From positions 186,001-250,000 of the forward strand of contig JAWKVP010000005.1 in the NCBI GenBank assembly GCA_041398005.1: a DNA stretch of 64,000 nt, written 5' to 3'. The DNA comes from JAGREO01 sp020446285. Lineage in GTDB: Bacteria > Pseudomonadota > Alphaproteobacteria > Geminicoccales > Geminicoccaceae. The notes under the pieces were generated by a model. It did no database searches and was not told the origin of the DNA. It was given only the letters and a program-made list of their open reading frames with translations. Shown here one piece after another: positions 51,563-59,186 of this stretch (its first letter is position 1; the number at the start of each line of letters is the position of its first letter). The position numbers and the translations under genes are program-made.

Positions 51563-53116
51563 ATGGACGGAACACCCGTTGCGGAGCGGACACGTCGGGG
51601 CGGTCGGGCGGCCCGTCATGCGCTGCGTTCGAGGCCACTCGACGTAGAGCTGCGCCCGGTCCGCCCCGGCCTGGCCGGTGGCGCCTACCGCCCGCTCGAC
51701 GAGGCCGGCGTTGCGGCGATCGACGAGGCAGCACTGACGGTCCTCGAAACCATCGGCCTCGCCAATGCCCTGCCGGGCTGTATCGACCTCGTAACCGCGG
51801 CCGGTGGCCGGCTCGACGAGCAGGGCCGACTGCTCTTTCCCCGCGAACTGGTCCACAGCTGCCTTGCCACCGCCGCCCGTCATTTCACCCTCCATGGCCG
51901 CGATCCGGTTCACGACATGCAGCCGGGCGGACGCAGGGTCCATTTCGGAACGGCTGGTGCCGCCGTGAACATGGTCGATCCGGAGAGCCGGGACTACCGT
52001 GACACAACACTCTCCGATCTTTTCGATATCGCCCGGCTGGTCGACCGGCTCGAGCATATTCACTTCTTCCAGCGGTCGGTCATCGCCCGCGACCTGCCGG
52101 ATCCGCGCGAACTCGATATCAACACGCTTTATGCCTGCATCGCCGGCACCACCAAGCATGTCGGCACGAGCTTCACCGATCCGGACCATGTCCGCGAGGG
52201 ACTGGCGATGCTTCATCTTGTTGCTGGCAGTGAGGAAGCGTGGCGGGCGCGGCCGTTCGTGAGCATGTCCTGCTGCTTCGTCGTTCCGCCGCTGCGTTTT
52301 GCCGAGGATGCCTGCCGCTGCCTCGAAGCCGCCGTCGCGGGTGGAATGCCGGTGCTGCTTCTCGCAGCGGGTCAGGCCGGAGCCACCAGTCCCGCCTCGC
52401 TCGCCGGTGCGGTGGTCCAGGAAGTCGCCGAAGTGCTGGCCGGGATCGTCTATGTCAACCTTCTCGAGCCCGGCCATCCTGCGATCTTCGGTACCTGGCC
52501 GTTCGTCTCCGACCTGCGCACGGGTGCAATGTCGGGTGGCAGCGGCGAGCAGGCGCTGATGATGGCCGCCTGCGCGCAGATGGCCCATTTCTACGACCTT
52601 CCGGGCGGCGTCGCATCGGGCATGGCCGACAGCAAGCTCGCCGACGCCCAGGCCGGCGCCGAGGTCGCCCTCAACCATGCGCTCGTCGGCAATGCCGGCG
52701 CCAACCTGATCTACGAGGCGGCCGGCATGCGCGCCAGCCTGCTCGGCTTCTCGCTCGAAGGGCTGGTACTGGACAATGACATTATCGGCTCGACCCTGCG
52801 CACCATTCGCGGGCTGGAAACCGATGCGGAAAGCCTTGCCATCGATGTCATGCGCGAAGTCTGCCGGGAGGGACCGGGCCACTATCTTGGCCATGCCGAC
52901 ACGCTCGCACGCATGCAGAAGGATTACATCTATCCGGCTGCAGGCGATCGCAAGAGTCCCAAGGAATGGCTGGAGAACGGCAGCAGCGACGCGCTTGAAC
53001 GCGCCGCACATGGCGTTCGCGCCATTCTCGCGAACGATCCGGGTCTGCGCCTCGATGCGGCACTCGACCGGCGCTTGCGAGCGAACTTTCCCATCCGCCT
53101 GCCGCGCCCCGGCTGA
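51563..53116 (+). CDS. MttB-superfamily (trimethylamine methyltransferase-like) protein, non-pyrrolysine
   Basis: A 517-residue MttB/COG5598 protein that, by family, demethylates a quaternary or tertiary amine using a corrinoid protein as acceptor. The TIM-barrel pattern includes VHFGTAGAAVNMVD, AGTTKHVGTSFTDPDH, VNLLEPGHPAIFGTWPFVSDLRTGAMSGGSGEQALM and AGANLIYEAAGMRASLLGFSLE. There is no in-frame UAG, so it belongs to the non-pyrrolysine branch, which includes glycine-betaine methyltransferase MtgB. ATG 51563 has GGAG 8 bases upstream. No corrinoid protein or reactivating ATPase gene is beside it; substrate unknown. Confidence 0.88.
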   Translation: MDGTPVAERTRRGGRAARHALRSRPLDVELRPVRPGLAGGAYRPLDEAGVAAIDEAALTVLETIGLANALPGCIDLVTAAGGRLDEQGRLLFPRELVHSCLATAARHFTLHGRDPVHDMQPGGRRVHFGTAGAAVNMVDPESRDYRDTTLSDLFDIARLVDRLEHIHFFQRSVIARDLPDPRELDINTLYACIAGTTKHVGTSFTDPDHVREGLAMLHLVAGSEEAWRARPFVSMSCCFVVPPLRFAEDACRCLEAAVAGGMPVLLLAAGQAGATSPASLAGAVVQEVAEVLAGIVYVNLLEPGHPAIFGTWPFVSDLRTGAMSGGSGEQALMMAACAQMAHFYDLPGGVASGMADSKLADAQAGAEVALNHALVGNAGANLIYEAAGMRASLLGFSLEGLVLDNDIIGSTLRTIRGLETDAESLAIDVMREVCREGPGHYLGHADTLARMQKDYIYPAAGDRKSPKEWLENGSSDALERAAHGVRAILANDPGLRLDAALDRRLRANFPIRLPRPG

Positions 53117-53265
53117 AAGCGGGGCGTGGCAGGCGGCGGTAGATGTCAGGCGGGAAGCGATCCATCATCATCTCCCGCCAGACTGTTCGGCCAGAACCCC
53201 TCACTGCCGGCACCGATCCGGATCACGGTCTTCCGGGCGGTATCGGGCAACGCACTGGCATGAGG

Positions 53266-53295
53266 CCGTCCGGTCCCCTGCGGGCGACCGGACGG
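53266..53295. terminator. Inverted repeat between convergent mttB and a small gene
   Basis: A 10-bp perfect stem (CCGTCCGGTC / GACCGGACGG) with a 10-base loop lies just after the small minus-strand gene and 150 bases after mttB. There is no T-run on either side; it may end transcription from both directions with Rho. Confidence 0.35.
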
Positions 53296-53307
53296 ACGGC
53301 CCCTGCC

Positions 53308-53550
53308 CTAGCCGAATCCTGCGGAGAAACCGAGCTGGCTGATGCGTGTCGGCACCGGCAGGCGCCCGGCAGCCTCCATGTCGATTGCCAGGGTTTCCAG
53401 TTCCCGGGCGAGATCGTGAGTGTCGATCTGCAGTCCGATGTGTGGAATATCCATACATCGAAGCCGGATGGCCATGAGCTGGACCTCGTTGGCCACACGC
53501 TGCATTCGTTGCTGAACCTCGTTCTGTTGCCTTGTTTGTTGGACGATCAC
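53308..53550 (-). CDS. Small helical protein, 80 residues
   Basis: Not recognised. GTG 53550 has a good RBS (AAAGGAAG, about 7 bases away). The first half is glutamine-rich and coiled-coil-like (VQQTRQQNEVQQRMQRVANEVQ), the second helical and acidic before ending in RISQLGFSAGFG. No membrane segment or signal. It lies in the gap between mttB and the hybrid kinase on the opposite strand. Confidence 0.6.
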   Translation of the reverse strand: MIVQQTRQQNEVQQRMQRVANEVQLMAIRLRCMDIPHIGLQIDTHDLARELETLAIDMEAAGRLPVPTRISQLGFSAGFG

Positions 53551-53808
53551 GGTCTGCTTCCTTTGTGCAGTCGTTTCTTTGCCAAATCCGGCAGATTTGC
53601 ATGAATATCCTCCACCGGTATGTTGAGGCTAGGATTGGTCGGTTACCGGATGATGTCATTTTCCGAATCCCGAAGACGTTTTTTTCAACAAACCGTCACG
53701 GAATGTTACAAGCATTACAACGGATGACGGACTTGCTGCGACCCTTCGATGATTCTACATCCGTTTTCAGAGAACAACGTTCTGACAACATGTTCTCGGG
53801 AAAAGCCG

Positions 53809-56800
53809 ATGCACAGAGAGCCATCCATCAAGAGCATGCCGGCACGGGCTGGTCGCGGGCCGGATCACGCCCTCTTTCACAGAATAGCAGGCTCTGTACT
53901 GATTGCGGCGGCGGCGGTTTGGGCATTCGCCGATCCCGAAGGCCAGTGGTTCGTCGTCTGCATGAGCGCACTTGTCATCCTTGCCGGAGCGCAAAGCCGG
54001 GTCTGGCTGACTCTCGCCGGCGCCGTTTCGCTGCTGCTGGCAATTGTAACCGCATTGCCGCGGGAGATCTCCGCGGCGTCGCTGGCGCTGCCCGAATGCT
54101 TCGCCATTATGGCCGCACTGGCGGTATCGAGCGGATTTCTCCTGCGTCAGGCCGGCGAGCGGCTCCATCTCGCAAACGAACTGGCCGCCGGCCATCAGGC
54201 ACTCCTGGAAAGCCGGCACATGGCCGAGCGCTTTCGTGCGAGGCTGCATTTCGTCCTCCGCGCGGTGGATGGATACTGGGAGCGTGACGCCGACGGCGAT
54301 GCGCTCTACTGGTCGGACGGCATCTACCGGCTCTTCGGCCTCGAACCGGGCTCCATCCGGCCTGATGGCAGCATCATTCGCGCGCACCTCCATCCCGATG
54401 ATGTCAGCCGGTTCGACGAAACCTTCCGTCGTCACCATCAGGAGGGACGGGAATACCGGGCAGAACTACGGGTACGGCAACCGGATGGCAGCTATCGCTG
54501 GATCCTCTCCATCGGGATGGCCGAGATCGGCGAGGACGGCACACCGCGAAAGCTCTACGGAGCGGCCATCAATATTGACCCGCTCAAACGGGCGGAAACG
54601 GAAAGACTCGAGGCCCGGATCGAGGCCGATGCCGCCCGCCAGCGCCTGAGCCTCGCCATCGAGAGTCTCGATGACGGCTTCGTCCTGTTTGACGAACATG
54701 ATCGCCTGGCACTTTGCAACCGACGGTTCCGTGAAATCTATCCACACACCAGTCCCCTTTTTCGTGAGGGCATGCCATTCGAGGAGATCATCCGCTTCGC
54801 GGTTGCGAACGGGCGAATCGACGATGCGCACGGCCGTGAGGAGAAATGGATCGCCGAACGCCTCGAACAGCATCGCAATCCGCGCGGACCACATCTCCAG
54901 CACCTTGCGGACGGTCGCTGGATCCAGGTGAACGAAAGACGCATGCCGGAAGGCGGCATCGTCGGGATCCGCACCGATGTGACTGCGCTCAAGGAAGCCC
55001 AGCGTGAACTGGAGGAAAGCGAGGGACGCCTGCGCGCGCTGCTCGAGGCATTCACGGACGGTCATTTCGACCGGAATTTCCGGACGGAGGAGGAATACTG
55101 GTCGCCCGGCGCGTATCGCCTGATCGGAGTCGACCCGGAGGCCGCACCCCACCCGACCCACGAATTCTTTCAACGACATGTGCACCCGGATGACAGTGCT
55201 GCGGTCGCGAACGCGGTGCGTGCCCATATCGACGGACAGGCACCTTATTGCGTCCAGTTCCGCCTGCGCCAGCCGGATGGCGGGTGGCGCTGGGTCGAAA
55301 GCAGGGGGCGGTTGATCCGGGACCGGGACGGACGGCCGCTTCGCCTCATCGGCGGCACGAATGACATTCATGCGATGCGTGAGGCAGAGGAACTCAAGCT
55401 CAAGCATCAGATGGAGGCCGAACGCTCGCACCGTCACCTCACCGATGCCATCGAAAGCATGCAGGACGGCTTCGCCCTCTACGATTCGGACGGGCGGCTG
55501 GTGATGTGCAACCGGCGCTTTCGCGAGATCCTCGCCGCCGGCGGTGCCTCCTTTGAACCCGGAACTGCTTACAGTGACCAGCTTGCAACGGCTGTCGCCA
55601 ACGGTTTCTTCGCCGAAGCCGTGGGCCGTGACAAGGCCTGGACCGCACAATGGCTCGAACGCAGGAAGAAGAGCGCGTTCACCGGAACGCAGAGACTGGG
55701 CGATGGACGCTGGCTGCAGTTCAGTGACCGTCGCACGAGCGATGGCGGCACGGTCGCCCTGCGTTCGGATATAACACAGCTCAAGCTCACCGAGGAACGG
55801 CTTGCGGAAAGCGAGCGGCGCTTTCGCGACTATGCCGATTCGACCTCCGACTGGTTCTGGGAGACCGACAGCGACCACAGGTTCACCTACATCTCCGGAC
55901 GAATGACCGAGATTACCGGGCTCTCGGCGGGATCCGTCATCGGCCGAAGGCGGGAGGAGCTGGCGTTCGGTCCAGGCGATTGGCAGGCGCTGGAGCGGAT
56001 CGGCAAGGCGATGGACCGCCGCGAGGCCTTTCGCGACATTCGCATGATCCGCCGCGTCGAGGACGAAAGACAGATCCACATCCGTCTGAGCGGAAAACCG
56101 ATTTTCGACATGGACGGCGTTTTTCTCGGATATCGCGGCGCCGGTACCGACATCACACCGATCGTGGAGATGGACATCCAGCGCGAGCGGGCAGAACAGA
56201 TCCTCGTGCGCACGGTCGAAGCACTGCCCCTGCTCTTCGGCCTGTTCGATCGGGAGGACCGGCTCGTCGTCTGCAACCGGCGCTTCCGCGAAGTGTTCGA
56301 GGTGGAAAACGATCCGCAGGGCCCCCTGCCCGCCTTCGAGACACTCGTCGAACGGTTCGCCGTCAAGAGCCTGCTCGGCACGGCGGAAGAAGCCGCGGCC
56401 TGGCTTCGCAACCGACGCAACCATCGCGAAACCCCGCAGGTCCGCTTCGATTTCCGTTATGACGGCGGTCGCTGGATGTCGGTCAGCGACTTTCCCATGG
56501 CCGATGGCGGCAACCTCTGGCTTTCCGTCGACATCACCGACGTACGCCGAGCCCAGGCGATGAGCCGTCTTTCCGAGCGACGCCTGCGAACGATCATAGA
56601 TGCCGCACCCGACGCCATCGTCACGCTCGACGCGAACGGCAACATCCAGGCGTTCAGCCGGTTCGCCGAAGCGCTCTTCGGCCTTGCCGAAAGCGACGTC
56701 GCCGGCAGCGATATCAGATGCCTGATGGCCGGCGACAATGACAGGCAGCCATTGCCTCCATGGTGGGAAGGACCGCCGAAGCCGCTCGACGATCACGAAG

Positions 56801-58110
56801 TGTGTGCCCGTCGCGCGGACGGCTCCATCTTTCCGGCCATCATCTCCCTCGTCGCCGCACCGAGTGACGATCAGCCCGGCTACACCCTGTTCCTTCGTGA
56901 TATCAGCGAACTGCGCAAACGCGACGAGGCGCTTCGCCAGGCGCAGAAGATGGAGGCGGTCGGCCAGCTCACGGGCGGAGTGGCCCATGATTTCAACAAT
57001 CTGCTCACGGCCATCCTCGGAAATATCGAAATGCTCGAGCCGGCAGTGCGCGACAGGCCCGACTGTCACGAGATGGTGCGCGAGCTGAAATCGGCGGCAA
57101 CTCTCGGCGCGGATCTTGTGACCCGCCTGCTCGCCTTCTCGCGCCGGACCTCGCTCGAAAGCCGGACACTCGATCTTCGCTCGGTCATCCTCGAACTCGT
57201 TCCACTGCTCGGCCGCACGCTCGGTCCAGCCATCTGCCTGCAAAACGATCTTGCCGACGACATGCCTTGCGCCAGAGCCGATCCGGTGCAATTGCGCAAC
57301 GCCATCATCAACCTCGCCATCAATGCGCGGGATGCCATGCCACGGGGCGGCGTTCTCGAAATCACCGGCCGCGGCAGCGAGCTCGGCACGAGGGAAGCCG
57401 CTTCGCGTTCGGTGCGCCCCGGCCGTTTTGCCGTCATCGACATATGCGATTCCGGCGAGGGAATCGCACCCGAAGACCAGGAGCGCGTGTTCGAGCCCTT
57501 CTACACGACAAAGGAAAACGGCAGGGGCACAGGGCTCGGACTGAGTGCTGTCTATGGCTTTGCCCGCCAGTCGGGCGGTTTCGTCTCGCTGGAGAGCGTT
57601 CCGGGTTCGGGAACCCGCTTCTCCCTCTGGTTGCCCGAGCATGAGGTGGCAGACGATCCCGTGCATGACGACACCGCCGATACGGGCGATCCGAGCATGG
57701 CGGAATCCGTGGACCTGCCGCGCGGCGATGGCCACACTGTCCTTGTCGTCGAGGATGACAGTCTTGTCCGCCGGGTCACCGTTTCATCCCTTGAACGGCT
57801 CGACTATATCGTCCTTGAGGCCGCGACCGCCGATGAGGCGCTCGATCTTCTCGATCTGATTCCCAAGGGCGGTACCGTGCTCTCGGACGTCATCATGCCG
57901 GGCGGCGTAAGCGGGCTCGATCTCATCGGCGAAATCGAACGCCTGCGTCCCGACATCCGGCTCCTCCTGACATCCGGCTATATCGATCGGCAAAACGAGG
58001 GCAATGTCCGCTATCCGCTGTTGCGCAAGCCATTCACGGTCGAACGGCTTGCCCGGTTCATGGGCCCTCAGCCGGCGCCGGCGCGCCGCACCTCTGCCGT
58101 GAAGATATAA
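53809..58110 (+). CDS. Hybrid histidine kinase with seven PAS domains and a receiver
   Basis: A 1433-residue membrane sensor. Two or three membrane segments (about 25-105) are followed by seven PAS-type units, starting at about residues 140, 275, 400, 535, 655, 785 and 915. The second, fourth and sixth share LCNRRFREI-like motifs, showing an internal duplication of alternating PAS types. Then come HisKA with H1060 in GGVAHDFNNLLTAI, a complete ATPase domain (NAIINLAINARDAMP, DSGEGIAPEDQERVFEPFYTTK, GTGLGLSAVYGF) and a receiver with D1360 in LSDVIMPGG. ATG 53809 has GGGAAAAG upstream. Its 3' end overlaps the convergent OmpR-type gene by 43 bases. The signal is unknown; redox or small ligands are usual for PAS. 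Confidence 0.93.
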   Translation: MHREPSIKSMPARAGRGPDHALFHRIAGSVLIAAAAVWAFADPEGQWFVVCMSALVILAGAQSRVWLTLAGAVSLLLAIVTALPREISAASLALPECFAIMAALAVSSGFLLRQAGERLHLANELAAGHQALLESRHMAERFRARLHFVLRAVDGYWERDADGDALYWSDGIYRLFGLEPGSIRPDGSIIRAHLHPDDVSRFDETFRRHHQEGREYRAELRVRQPDGSYRWILSIGMAEIGEDGTPRKLYGAAINIDPLKRAETERLEARIEADAARQRLSLAIESLDDGFVLFDEHDRLALCNRRFREIYPHTSPLFREGMPFEEIIRFAVANGRIDDAHGREEKWIAERLEQHRNPRGPHLQHLADGRWIQVNERRMPEGGIVGIRTDVTALKEAQRELEESEGRLRALLEAFTDGHFDRNFRTEEEYWSPGAYRLIGVDPEAAPHPTHEFFQRHVHPDDSAAVANAVRAHIDGQAPYCVQFRLRQPDGGWRWVESRGRLIRDRDGRPLRLIGGTNDIHAMREAEELKLKHQMEAERSHRHLTDAIESMQDGFALYDSDGRLVMCNRRFREILAAGGASFEPGTAYSDQLATAVANGFFAEAVGRDKAWTAQWLERRKKSAFTGTQRLGDGRWLQFSDRRTSDGGTVALRSDITQLKLTEERLAESERRFRDYADSTSDWFWETDSDHRFTYISGRMTEITGLSAGSVIGRRREELAFGPGDWQALERIGKAMDRREAFRDIRMIRRVEDERQIHIRLSGKPIFDMDGVFLGYRGAGTDITPIVEMDIQRERAEQILVRTVEALPLLFGLFDREDRLVVCNRRFREVFEVENDPQGPLPAFETLVERFAVKSLLGTAEEAAAWLRNRRNHRETPQVRFDFRYDGGRWMSVSDFPMADGGNLWLSVDITDVRRAQAMSRLSERRLRTIIDAAPDAIVTLDANGNIQAFSRFAEALFGLAESDVAGSDIRCLMAGDNDRQPLPPWWEGPPKPLDDHEVCARRADGSIFPAIISLVAAPSDDQPGYTLFLRDISELRKRDEALRQAQKMEAVGQLTGGVAHDFNNLLTAILGNIEMLEPAVRDRPDCHEMVRELKSAATLGADLVTRLLAFSRRTSLESRTLDLRSVILELVPLLGRTLGPAICLQNDLADDMPCARADPVQLRNAIINLAINARDAMPRGGVLEITGRGSELGTREAASRSVRPGRFAVIDICDSGEGIAPEDQERVFEPFYTTKENGRGTGLGLSAVYGFARQSGGFVSLESVPGSGTRFSLWLPEHEVADDPVHDDTADTGDPSMAESVDLPRGDGHTVLVVEDDSLVRRVTVSSLERLDYIVLEAATADEALDLLDLIPKGGTVLSDVIMPGGVSGLDLIGEIERLRPDIRLLLTSGYIDRQNEGNVRYPLLRKPFTVERLARFMGPQPAPARRTSAVKI

Positions 58111-58877
58111 CCGGCACCGCGTACGGTCTTGATGATACCGGGATTCGCCGGCTCTTCCTCGATCTTCTTGCGAAGGCGGGCGATCTGCGTGTCGATGCTG
58201 CGGTCGAAGGCCGACCAGCCCCGTCCGTGGGCGCGATCGAGCAGCTGTTCGCGGCTGAGTACACGGTTCGGGCATTCGGCAAAGACGCAGAGAAGATCGA
58301 ACTCGCCGCTGGTGAGATTGACGACGTCGCCGCCGGCATTGCGCAGCTCGCGCTTGAAGGTATCGAGACGCATCCCTTCGAACAGGAGGACCGACCCACC
58401 CATTCCCTGCGTCCTGCCCGGATCGAAGGAGACAGAAGCTTCGGCAAGGCCCGCAACGACGACGGGACGCTCGCCTCCCCGGCCACGCATGCCCGATGTC
58501 CGGCGCAGAACGGCCCGCACACGGGCAAGCACCTCGCGCAACTCGAACGGCTTGGCAATATAGTCGTCGGCACCGACCTCCAGACCGATCACCCGCTCCA
58601 TCGGATCGTTCTTGCCAGTGATGATGATGACCGGAAGATTGGCCTCGTTGCGAATTTCACGCACCAGTTCGAGGCCATTTTCATGCGGCAGGCCGAGATC
58701 GACGAGCACGAGATCGACATCAGCCTGCACGATGTCACTTCGAAACCCTGCCGCACTCGCGACCGAATCGACCTTGTAACCCTCCGACCGAAGATAGCGC
58801 TCAAGAACGCTTCTTACATGCGGATCATCATCGACTATGACTATATGCAAAACGCTGCTCGCAATCTCAACGGGCAT
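58068..58877 (-). CDS. OmpR-family response regulator
   Basis: A 269-residue regulator: receiver domain with D60 in VDLVLVDLGLPHENG and the acidic cluster VDDDPH, K in AKPFELREVL, then a long linker of about 40 residues and a winged-helix DNA-binding domain (NLTSGEFDLLCVFAECPNRVLSREQLLD, RSIDTQIARLRKKIEEEP, IKTVRGAGYIF). The RBS GAGGGAAA is directly before ATG 58877. The tail-to-tail overlap with the seven-PAS kinase makes that kinase a candidate partner, although kinase and regulator would be transcribed separately. A tandem repeat upstream may be its own binding site. Confidence 0.92.
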   Translation of the reverse strand: MPVEIASSVLHIVIVDDDPHVRSVLERYLRSEGYKVDSVASAAGFRSDIVQADVDLVLVDLGLPHENGLELVREIRNEANLPVIIITGKNDPMERVIGLEVGADDYIAKPFELREVLARVRAVLRRTSGMRGRGGERPVVVAGLAEASVSFDPGRTQGMGGSVLLFEGMRLDTFKRELRNAGGDVVNLTSGEFDLLCVFAECPNRVLSREQLLDRAHGRGWSAFDRSIDTQIARLRKKIEEEPANPGIIKTVRGAGYIFTAEVRRAGAG

Positions 58878-59186
58878 TTTCCCTCAACAGGGAAGCGATT
58901 ACCTCTGTCTGGCTATCGAAAACCATCATGTCACGATTGGTCACAATTGGTAACATTCAAGGCTCATACTGCAATATATCCACGCAGAATTTTCCACCGC
59001 TGCGTTACATTTCAACCACCGTCGGATTTTGACAAATGGGATGTTTCTTCGGCACCTGTCGCGCCTGCGACAGAACGCCCCCGATCGTGTCGGCGTCACG
59101 CTTGCCCGCGCGCCGGATCACGCCTTACATCGCTGGCCCGGAACAACAGCATGGTGACAGGGGCGTTCCGGAGTGGGGAGACGAAA
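58878..59186. other. Divergent region between response regulator and DMGDH-like gene
   Basis: About 310 bases with no supported gene, although the plus-strand frame of the downstream gene stays open across it. It should hold the promoters of both genes and contains the tandem 10-base repeat noted separately. The region around 58920-59030 is AT-richer than its surroundings. Confidence 0.5.
58936..58955 (-). promoter_or_regulatory. Tandem 10-bp direct repeat, candidate OmpR-type binding site
   Basis: ATTGGTCACA (58936-58945) is followed directly by ATTGGTAACA (58946-58955), nine of ten bases identical. OmpR-family regulators bind direct repeats with one-turn (10-11 bp) spacing. The site is about 59-78 bases upstream of the OmpR-family gene starting at 58877, fitting autoregulation, and it also faces the DMGDH-like gene. 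Confidence 0.45.

Noticed and set aside
51536..53011. A 491-codon open frame antisense to the MttB-type gene
   Set aside because: No domain seen and the plus strand encodes a full MttB family protein.
51563..53116. Pyrrolysine-dependent trimethylamine methyltransferase
   Set aside because: There is no in-frame UAG in the gene and no pylTSBCD genes in the window, so it belongs to the non-pyrrolysine branch.
54466..57735. A 1089-codon open frame antisense to the seven-PAS kinase
   Set aside because: It is a GC-rich shadow of the real gene; it has no recognisable domain, while the plus strand encodes complete PAS, HisKA, ATPase and receiver motifs.
58227..59186. The DMGDH-like reading frame stays open 320 codons upstream of 59187
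   Set aside because: Those codons are antisense to the OmpR-family regulator and show no flavoenzyme similarity; ATG 59187 has a proper RBS and starts the Rossmann fold correctly.
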